This document shows, piece by piece, positions 33,295 through 38,661 of a stretch of DNA of 38,661 nucleotides. Each line of letters starts with the position of its first letter. Positions within the stretch are counted from its first letter, which is position 1. The stretch covers positions 1-38,661 of the forward strand of contig JANQKE010000177.1 in the NCBI GenBank assembly GCA_028281265.1, read 5' to 3'. The DNA comes from Alphaproteobacteria bacterium (GTDB lineage Bacteria > Pseudomonadota > Alphaproteobacteria > DSM-16000 > Inquilinaceae). The position numbers were made by a program, and so were the translations under genes. The notes under the pieces were generated by a model. That model was given only the letters and a program-made list of their open reading frames with translations, did not search any database and was not told the DNA's origin.

Positions 33295-35183
33295 GGATGC
33301 TCTTGCTCGGCGGGCTGGCCGTCGGTGTCGCTCTGGCGACCCCGACGGTCCAGGCTCAGACCTATGTCGATCCGCCGATGCTGGTGGATGCCGTGTCCGA
33401 CGGCAGCCTGCCCCCGGTGGTGGAGCGCTTGCCCGCCATGCCCCGGGTCATGGACTTCGCCGACCGGGAAATCGGCCGGCACGGCGGTCAGATCGACTGG
33501 ATCGCGCGGCGCGCGCGCGATGCGCGGATCATGAGCGTCTACGGCTACGCCCGGCTGGTCGGCTATACGCCCGGCTTCGACCTGGTCCCCGACATCCTGG
33601 AGGCCATCGAGGTCGAGGACGAGCGCCGCTTCACCCTGCACTTGCGGGAAGGCCATCGCTGGTCCGACGGCGCGCCGTTCACGACCGAGGACATCCGCTA
33701 CTGGTGGGAGGATGTGCAGCGCAACGAGGAGCTGAGCCCCTACGGCCCCGACAGCCGGATGATCGTCGACGGTGAACTGCCGATCCTCACCATCATCGAC
33801 GCAACGATGGCCCGGTTCGAATGGTCTCAGGCCAATCCGCTGTTCCTGCCGGCCCTGGCCGGCGCCCGGCCGCTCTATGTCTACCTGCCGTCGCACCACC
33901 TGAAACCGATGCACGCGGCCTACGCCGACATGCAGGCGTTGACGGCGGTGGTGGAGGAGGCCGGGGCGCGGAACTGGGCGGCCCTGCATATCAACGCCGC
34001 CAAGCTCTACGACCAGCAGGATCCCAGCCTGCCGACGCTGCAGCCCTGGATCGTGGTGTCGGAGCCGCCGACCGATCGCTATGTGTTCGAGCGCAACCCC
34101 TTCTTCCACCAGGTCGACCCGGAAGGCCGGCAATTGCCCTATCTGGACCGGGTGGTGGTGTCGATCGCCGACAGCTCGCTGATCCCGCTGAAGACCGGCT
34201 CCGGCGAATCCGATCTGCAGGCCCGGTCGCTGTCCTTCGGCAACATCCCGTTCCTCAAGGAAGGGGAGGAGCGGCACAACTACACCGTCCATCTCTGGAC
34301 CCCGGCCCTCGGCTCGGAGCTGGCCCTCTACCCGAACCTGACCACCGCCGACCCGGTCTGGCGGGGGGTCCTGCGCGACGTCCGCTTCCGCCGCGCGCTG
34401 TCGCTTGCGATCAACCGGCGGGAGATCAACCAGATCTTCTATTACGGTCTGGCGATCGAAGGGAACAACACGGCCCTGCCCGGCTCCCCGCAATACGATC
34501 CCGAGCGCACGGCGCTATGGGCGGAACCCGATATCGAGACCGCCAATGCGCTGCTCGACGCCATGGGCCTGACCGAGCGCAACGAGGATGACCTGCGGCT
34601 GCTGCCCGACGGCCGGCCGATGGAGATCATCGTGGAGACCGCCGGCGAGCGGGTGGTCGAGGTCGACGCGTTGCAACTGATCGACGAGAGCTGGCGCACC
34701 ATCGGCGTGGCGGCTTTCCCCTCGAACAGCCAGCGCGAGGTGTTCCGCACCCGGATCTTCGGCGGCGAGGCGGTGATGTCGATCTGGATGGGCTTCGACA
34801 ACGCGCTGTTCGCGCCATCGACCGTGCCGCACGAATTGGCGCCGGTCGATCAGAACTGGCTGCAGTATCCGGCTTGGGGGCAGTATGTGCAGACCGGCGG
34901 CGATGCCGGCGAGGCCCCCGACCTCGATTGGGCGATCCGGCTGATGGCGCTGTATGATGCCTGGCTCGACACCCCGGACACCGCGGCGCGCATGGCGTTC
35001 GTCGACGAGATGCTGGACATCCACGCCGAGCAGCAGACCTCGATCGGGATCGTGCAAGGCGTCCGGCAACCGGTGGTGGTGCGCAACACCCTGCGCAACG
35101 TCCCAGCGGAGGGGATCTATAGCTGGGATCCCGGGGCGCATTTCGGCATGTACCAGCCGTCCACCTTCTGGCTGGCGGACTGA
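33291..35183 (+). CDS. Peptide ABC importer periplasmic binding protein (SBP_bac_5)
   Basis: This 630-residue secreted protein has a signal peptide ([22 protein letters not shown], cut before Q or T) and the SBP_bac_5 fold. Landmarks are DILEAIEVEDERRFTLHLRE with RWSDGAPFTTEDIRYWW, then RALSLAINRREINQIFYYGLA and a closing DPGAHFGMYQPSTFWL. It is longer than DppA or OppA (about 535) and nearer to YejA-type proteins (about 600). The start overlaps the ATPase stop, so the binding protein is translationally coupled. A perfect 13-bp hairpin lies after its stop, before the permease, and may keep the binding-protein message in excess. The ligand is unknown. Confidence 0.92.
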   Translation: MRMLLLGGLAVGVALATPTVQAQTYVDPPMLVDAVSDGSLPPVVERLPAMPRVMDFADREIGRHGGQIDWIARRARDARIMSVYGYARLVGYTPGFDLVPDILEAIEVEDERRFTLHLREGHRWSDGAPFTTEDIRYWWEDVQRNEELSPYGPDSRMIVDGELPILTIIDATMARFEWSQANPLFLPALAGARPLYVYLPSHHLKPMHAAYADMQALTAVVEEAGARNWAALHINAAKLYDQQDPSLPTLQPWIVVSEPPTDRYVFERNPFFHQVDPEGRQLPYLDRVVVSIADSSLIPLKTGSGESDLQARSLSFGNIPFLKEGEERHNYTVHLWTPALGSELALYPNLTTADPVWRGVLRDVRFRRALSLAINRREINQIFYYGLAIEGNNTALPGSPQYDPERTALWAEPDIETANALLDAMGLTERNEDDLRLLPDGRPMEIIVETAGERVVEVDALQLIDESWRTIGVAAFPSNSQREVFRTRIFGGEAVMSIWMGFDNALFAPSTVPHELAPVDQNWLQYPAWGQYVQTGGDAGEAPDLDWAIRLMALYDAWLDTPDTAARMAFVDEMLDIHAEQQTSIGIVQGVRQPVVVRNTLRNVPAEGIYSWDPGAHFGMYQPSTFWLAD

Positions 35184-35217
35184 ACATGCGGGCCGCCGTC
35201 GCCGCCGTCATCGTCAC

Positions 35218-35248
35218 GCCGGCGGGCGGGGTGTGCCCGCCCGCCGGC
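35218..35248 (+). promoter_or_regulatory. Stable mRNA hairpin between binding protein and permease genes
   Basis: GCCGGCGGGCGGG (35218-35230) pairs perfectly with CCCGCCCGCCGGC (35236-35248) around a GTGTG loop. It is placed 34 bases after the binding-protein stop and 30 bases before the permease ATG. In many importer operons such a hairpin protects the upstream message or partly ends transcription, so the binding protein is made in excess. No T-run follows, which favours protection over termination. Confidence 0.6.
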
Positions 35249-35278
35249 CTCGCCGCCCGGTGCGGGGGGTGAGCGCGG

Positions 35279-36277
35279 ATGTTCGGCTACATCGTCCGTC
35301 GGCTGTTCATCATGATCCCGACGCTGCTCGCCATCTCGGCGATCAGCTTCGTCATCATTCAGCTCCCGCCCGGCGACTATCTGACGACGCTGCTCAACGA
35401 GGCGCGGGCGCGCGGGGAATCGGCCGATCTTTCCTACATCAACTTCCTGAGGGAGACCTATCACCTCGATGAACCGCTGGTTCTCCAGTATTTCTACTGG
35501 CTCGGCGGCATCTTCCAGGGGGATTGGGGCTATAGTTTCGAATACAATCTACCGGTGACCGAGGTTGTCGGGGACCGGATGTTCCTGACGATCCTCCTGA
35601 CCTTCGCAACGACGCTGTTCATCTGGGTGGTGGCGTTTCCGATCGGGATCTATGCGGCCACCCACCAGTATAGTCTGGGCGACTACTTCTTCACGTTCCT
35701 GGGCTTCATCGGCTTCGCCGTGCCGAACTTCCTGCTCGCATTGGTGCTGATGTACCTAGCCAACGTCTATTTCGGCACGGCGATCGGCGGGTTGATGGAC
35801 CCGTCCTACATCGACCAGCCGATGAGCTGGGGCAAATTCCTGTCGGTGCTGGAACATCTGTGGATCCCGGTGGTGGTGATCGGCACCAGCGGGACCGCGG
35901 CGATGATCCGCCGGCTCCGCGCGAACCTGCTGGACGAGTTGCAGAAGCAGTATTTCGTCACCGCCAAGGCCAAGGGGCTGCCCGAAGGCAAGGCTTTGGT
36001 GAAGTATCCTCTTCGGATGTCGCTGAACCCGTTCATCGCCGATATCGGCGGCATCCTGCCCGACCTGATCTCCGGGGCGACCATCGTGTCGGTGGTGCTG
36101 GGCCTGCAGACGACCGGGCCGCTGCTGCTGACGGCACTGCAGAGCCAGGACATGTACATGGCCGGGTCGTTCGTGATGTGGCTGGCGATGCTGACGGTGA
36201 TCGGCGTCCTGATCTCCGACATGGCGCTGGCCGCGCTCGACCCGCGCATCCGACTGGGCGGAGGGGCTACCAAATGA
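35279..36277 (+). CDS. Peptide ABC importer permease 1 (DppB/OppB-like)
   Basis: This 332-residue inner-membrane permease has a family N-terminus, YIVRRLFIMIPTLLAISAISFVI, that forms helix 1, then a long periplasmic loop with QYFYWLGGIFQGDWGYSF, then five further helices. The ATPase-contact EAA loop is YFVTAKAKGLPEGKALVKYPLR, and the C-terminal part has LISGATIVSVVLGLQTTGPLLL. ATG 35279 follows GGGGGGTGAG. It pairs with the next permease to form the channel; its stop overlaps that gene's ATG by 4 bases. The length and motifs fit the family. Confidence 0.93.
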   Translation: MFGYIVRRLFIMIPTLLAISAISFVIIQLPPGDYLTTLLNEARARGESADLSYINFLRETYHLDEPLVLQYFYWLGGIFQGDWGYSFEYNLPVTEVVGDRMFLTILLTFATTLFIWVVAFPIGIYAATHQYSLGDYFFTFLGFIGFAVPNFLLALVLMYLANVYFGTAIGGLMDPSYIDQPMSWGKFLSVLEHLWIPVVVIGTSGTAAMIRRLRANLLDELQKQYFVTAKAKGLPEGKALVKYPLRMSLNPFIADIGGILPDLISGATIVSVVLGLQTTGPLLLTALQSQDMYMAGSFVMWLAMLTVIGVLISDMALAALDPRIRLGGGATK

Positions 36278-37458
36278 GCGACCGCACCGCCTACCGCCCG
36301 AACGAGGACGGGGTCCTCAACCACTACGTCAACACCGCCGGCTGGGACCCGTATTATCGGGAACCGATGACGGCCAAACAGCAGCGTTACGCCACCGCCT
36401 CGCAATGGCGGATCATCTGGTGGAAGCTGTCCCGCCACCGGCTCGCGATGATCAGCGGCGGCATCCTGCTCATCCTGTACGCAACGATCTTCATCAGCGA
36501 GTTTCTCGCACCCTACGAGCTCAACACCCGCAACACGGACTTCATCTTCGCCCCGCCGCAGCCGGTGCACCTGTTTCACGAGGGGCGGTTCGTCGGCCCC
36601 TTCGTCTACGGCTACACCCAGCGGCTCAACATGCAGACGTTCCAGCGGGAATACGTGGTCGATCGGACCGACATACAGCCCCTGAGGTTCTTGTGTTCAG
36701 GCGACCGCTACCGCTTCTGGGGCATGGTCGATGCCGACCTGCACCTGTTCTGCCCGGCCGAAGGCGGCACCGCCTTCCTGCTGGGCACCGACCGGCTGGG
36801 CCGGGACATGCTCAGCCGGATCATCTACGGCGCCCGGGTGTCCTTGACGGTCGGGCTGATCGGCATCGCCGTCAGCTTCACCCTCGGCATCGTCATCGGC
36901 GGGCTCGCCGGCTATTACGGAGGGTGGGTGGACAACGTCATCAACCGGGTGATCGAGATCTTCCAGTCCTTCCCGCAGTTGCCGCTGTGGATGGCCTTGT
37001 CGGCGGCCTTGCCGGCCAATTGGAGCCCGCTGCTGGTCTATTTCGGGATCACGATCATTCTGGGGCTGGTCGACTGGACCGGTCTCGCCCGGGCGGTGCG
37101 GTCGAAGCTGCTGTCCTTGCGGGAGGAGGACTTCACCACCGCCGCCCAGCTCATGGGGGCCGAACCTCGGCGGATCATCGGCCGGCACCTGCTGCCGAGC
37201 TTCATGAGCCACCTGATCGCCTCGGCCACCTTGTCGATCCCCGGCATGATCCTGGGCGAGACGGCGCTGTCGTTCCTGGGTCTCGGGCTCAAGCCGCCGA
37301 TCACCAGCTGGGGGGTGCTGTTGTCCGAAGCCCAGAACATCAATGCCGTGGCGATCACGCCCTGGATCATGGTCCCGGTGATCCCGGTGATCCTCGTCGT
37401 CCTGTGCTTCCAGTTCTTCGGCGACGGTCTGAGGGACGCGGCCGACCCGTACAAGTGA
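36274..37458 (+). CDS. Peptide ABC importer permease 2 (DppC/OppC/YejE-like)
   Basis: This 394-residue inner-membrane permease has an N-terminal cytoplasmic part, with WWKLSRHRLAMISGGILLILY leading into helix 1. A periplasmic loop of about 130 residues follows, longer than in DppC, containing two cysteines (FLCSGDRYRF and LFCPAEGG) that could form a disulfide. Then comes the family motif FLLGTDRLGRDMLSRIIYGARVS (split at GRD), five more helices and the EAA loop TTAAQLMGAEPRRIIGRHLLPS. It ends FFGDGLRDAADPYK as in the family. YejE-type permeases also have an enlarged loop. It is the last gene of the importer and is followed at once by repeat B2. Confidence 0.93.
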   Translation: MSDRTAYRPNEDGVLNHYVNTAGWDPYYREPMTAKQQRYATASQWRIIWWKLSRHRLAMISGGILLILYATIFISEFLAPYELNTRNTDFIFAPPQPVHLFHEGRFVGPFVYGYTQRLNMQTFQREYVVDRTDIQPLRFLCSGDRYRFWGMVDADLHLFCPAEGGTAFLLGTDRLGRDMLSRIIYGARVSLTVGLIGIAVSFTLGIVIGGLAGYYGGWVDNVINRVIEIFQSFPQLPLWMALSAALPANWSPLLVYFGITIILGLVDWTGLARAVRSKLLSLREEDFTTAAQLMGAEPRRIIGRHLLPSFMSHLIASATLSIPGMILGETALSFLGLGLKPPITSWGVLLSEAQNINAVAITPWIMVPVIPVILVVLCFQFFGDGLRDAADPYK

Positions 37459-37469
37459 GGACGGGCGGC

Positions 37470-37556
37470 CTGCCCAAACCTGTGCGAGGCGAGCTTCGCG
37501 GGGACGCTTGAACGCGAGGACGACGGCAGATCGGGTCGCTTCGGCGCCAAGCGGTA
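37470..37556 (+). repeat. Family B structured repeat, copy B2
   Basis: TGCGAGGCGAGCTTCGCGGG, then CGCTTGAACGCGAGGACGAC, match copy B3 with few changes. The hairpin CGAGGC/GCTTCG keeps its pairing by one G-U pair. The 3' part (CGGCAGATCGGGTCGCTTCGG) has diverged most. It starts 11 bases after the stop of the last permease gene. Confidence 0.7.
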
Positions 37557-37724
37557 TCGGGGGTCGAAGAAAAGCGCCGGCGCGTGCGACGGGTTTTGCC
37601 GGCCGGTTCGTGAGACGGCATGAGCGGGTGCGAAACGGACCCGCTCCCGCCCGATCCGCCCCTGACGCCTCCCTGGATCGGGCGGTCTCTTTTCCCGGGG
37701 AGGCCTGCGCCGAAGGGCTCAGCC

Positions 37725-38237
37725 ATGTTCCGCACCAAGACCCTGACTGCCGCCATCGCCTTGGCGACTGCCGCGGCCGCAACTCTGGTGGCCCTGTCCA
37801 CCACCCCCGTCGACGCTCAGCGCGGCCCCGGACCCGGCCTTCTGGGCGCCGGTGTCACCTTCGAAGAGGTCGATGCCGACGATGACGGCCTGCTGACGGC
37901 CGATGAGATCGCCGCTGCCCGGCAGGCCTGGTTCGCCGAGGTCGATGCCGACGCCGATGGGCTCCTGACCGTCGAAGAAGTGGATGAATACCGCCAGGCC
38001 CGGCTGGCGGAGATCCGGGCGCAGCGCCGGACCCCGTTCCAGCGGGCCGACGCCGATGGCGACGGCGTGGTGTCGCTGGCGGAAATCGAAACCGCCTCGG
38101 CGACGATGGTGGAACGGCTGGACCGGGACGGAGACGGCGTCATCAGCCAGGATGAACTGCCGATGCGCGGGCACCATCACGGTCCCGGGCGTGGCTTTCA
38201 CGGTCCGCACCGTGGCGTCGACCGCCCGCTCCGCTGA
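37725..38237 (+). CDS. Secreted four-EF-hand calcium-binding protein
   Basis: This 170-residue exported protein has a signal peptide of about 32 residues (MFRTKTLTAAIALATAAAAT, continuing to PVDAQ). Four canonical EF-hand loops follow: DADDDGLLTADE (50-61), DADADGLLTVEE (74-85), DADGDGVVSLAE (109-120) and DRDGDGVISQDE (133-144), each starting with Asp at positions 1, 3 and 5 and ending in Glu. The tail is rich in histidine and glycine (GHHHGPGRGFHGPHRG), which could bind other metals. It probably buffers or senses calcium in the periplasm or outside the cell. AAGGG lies 8 bases before ATG 37725. It stands alone between repeats B2 and B3. Confidence 0.88.
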   Translation: MFRTKTLTAAIALATAAAATLVALSTTPVDAQRGPGPGLLGAGVTFEEVDADDDGLLTADEIAAARQAWFAEVDADADGLLTVEEVDEYRQARLAEIRAQRRTPFQRADADGDGVVSLAEIETASATMVERLDRDGDGVISQDELPMRGHHHGPGRGFHGPHRGVDRPLR

Positions 38238-38246
38238 CACCAAGGT

Positions 38247-38330
38247 GCGCCCGAGCGTCTGCGAGGCAAGCCTCACGGGGCACTTGAACGCGAGGACGAC
38301 TTGAGATGAGGTCACCTCGGCGCAAGTCGG
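38247..38330 (+). repeat. Family B structured repeat, copy B3
   Basis: GCGCCCGAGCGTCTGCGAGG opens the copy, followed by the hairpin GAGGC-AA-GCCTC, then CTTGAACGCGAGGACGAC. CGACTTG (38297-38303) pairs with CAAGTCG (38323-38329) and encloses GAGGTCACCTC. It starts 9 bases after the EF-hand stop codon. Confidence 0.75.
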
Positions 38331-38428
38331 TGTAAGTCACTCGTTCGGGCGGGGCATGGGATCGCGCATCGGTCGGGGGGATGGTGACGTTTCATGCCGC
38401 TCGGCCCCTGCGGGCTCTTAAACAAGAT

Positions 38429-38455
38429 GACATGAGGGTGACTTACCCTCATGTC
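38429..38455 (+). other. Perfect 11-bp hairpin, role unknown
   Basis: GACATGAGGGT (38429-38439) and ACCCTCATGTC (38445-38455) form a perfect stem with loop GACTT. A second, weaker inverted pair follows immediately (38456-38462 with 38477-38483). It belongs to neither repeat family. It could end transcription from either side, but the closest gene stop is about 190 bp away. Confidence 0.5.
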
Positions 38456-38563
38456 TGACTCTTGCTCTCCAAGGTGAGAGTCAGCGCGGGATTCAGACGT
38501 CATGCGCGATCGCGAGAGCGATCGCACCGAACGCCGTCCCGCTCCAGCCGCTGCCGATCCGAC

Positions 38564-38661
38564 TAGAGCATCCTGCGTCCGAACGGACGCAGATAAGATG
38601 CTCTAACTCTTTAAACTAGATCATCTTATCTGCGTTCAGATGAGTCCATCTGAACGCAGGA
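38564..38661 (-). repeat. Family A palindromic repeat, copy A6 (both hairpins, inverted)
   Basis: Here hairpin 2 comes first (38564-38604, with an extra ATAA in its right arm), then the linker ACTCTTTAAAC, then hairpin 1 (13-bp perfect arms, 38630-38642 and 38647-38659, loop AGTC). The insertion makes ACGCAGATAAGATG (38587-38600) perfectly complementary to CATCTTATCTGCGT (38622-38635), so a third, competing hairpin is possible. The window ends at the edge of the copy. Confidence 0.8.

Larger units (their letters stand above)
38238..38661. other. Repeat-rich intergenic right edge
   Basis: This region of 424 bp to the window end holds repeat B3, an 11-bp hairpin (38429-38455), a further 7-bp inverted pair TGACTCT/AGAGTCA (38456-38483) and repeat A6. 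I see no gene that can be supported. Confidence 0.6.

Noticed and set aside
20472..38330. Recurring peptide VVLAFK-P-RLA in minus-strand frames over the family B copies
   Set aside because: The shared peptide only reflects the shared DNA repeat; the frames have no starts, no consistent length and no domain.
1..38661. CRISPR array, tRNA or rRNA genes
   Set aside because: No regularly spaced direct repeats and no tRNA or rRNA signatures were seen; the repeats present are dispersed palindromes.

Overview
This window is a very G+C-rich stretch of bacterial chromosome. Gene content and protein style point to an alphaproteobacterium, probably of the Rhodospirillales in the broad sense. That placement is inference from sucCD, phhA, NMT1-type and peptide ABC importers and COG4671-type glycosyltransferases; there is no rRNA marker, and I saw no tRNA, rRNA or CRISPR array.

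Layout. (1) 290-3849: a FAD-linked oxidase faces away from an MFS exporter and a MarR regulator. (2) 4063-8777: central carbon metabolism, with sucCD converging on a GTP-type PEP carboxykinase and a small membrane-anchored protein upstream of the latter. (3) 9196-11740: an orphan membrane histidine kinase whose 3' end overlaps that of a methyltransferase. (4) 11741-14085: a disturbed, AT-richer accessory patch with a 48-residue membrane protein, a complete IS5-type insertion sequence with a 3-bp target duplication, and a decayed IS1380-type transposase. (5) 14082-14639: an RNA 2',3'-cyclic phosphodiesterase. (6) 15032-19388: an NMT1/SsuA-type ABC importer followed by a cytosine-deaminase-like amidohydrolase, probably nucleobase or pyrimidine salvage. 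(7) 19410-20282: phenylalanine 4-monooxygenase. (8) 20583-24290 (minus strand): an atypical ABC exporter with about 270 extra residues inside its ATPase domain, a stand-alone cyclic-nucleotide-binding protein and a small methyltransferase. (9) 24459-31390 (plus strand): two COG4671/MurG-like glycosyltransferases, two GT4 glycosyltransferases, a histidine phosphatase, a polysaccharide-deacetylase-like protein and a PH-like membrane protein. (10) 31387-37458: a complete Opp/Dpp/Yej-like peptide importer, joined to region 9 by start/stop overlaps. (11) 37725-38237: a secreted four-EF-hand protein.

Two families of dispersed palindromic repeats run through the intergenic spaces. Family A (about six copies or remnants) is a double hairpin built on TGCGTTC(A/G)GATG and TAGAGCATCCTGCGTCC. 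Family B (three copies) is a longer structured element whose stems are conserved despite base changes. Most copies sit right at the 3' ends of genes, and one family A copy supplies the stop codon of the gene it follows. Family A hairpin 1 shares 12 bases with the terminal inverted repeat of the local IS5-type element.

The best candidate for an undescribed system is 20583-31390: a glycan-building gene set divergent from an unusual ABC exporter with its own cyclic-nucleotide sensor. Families are assigned by reading motifs; no database search was possible.
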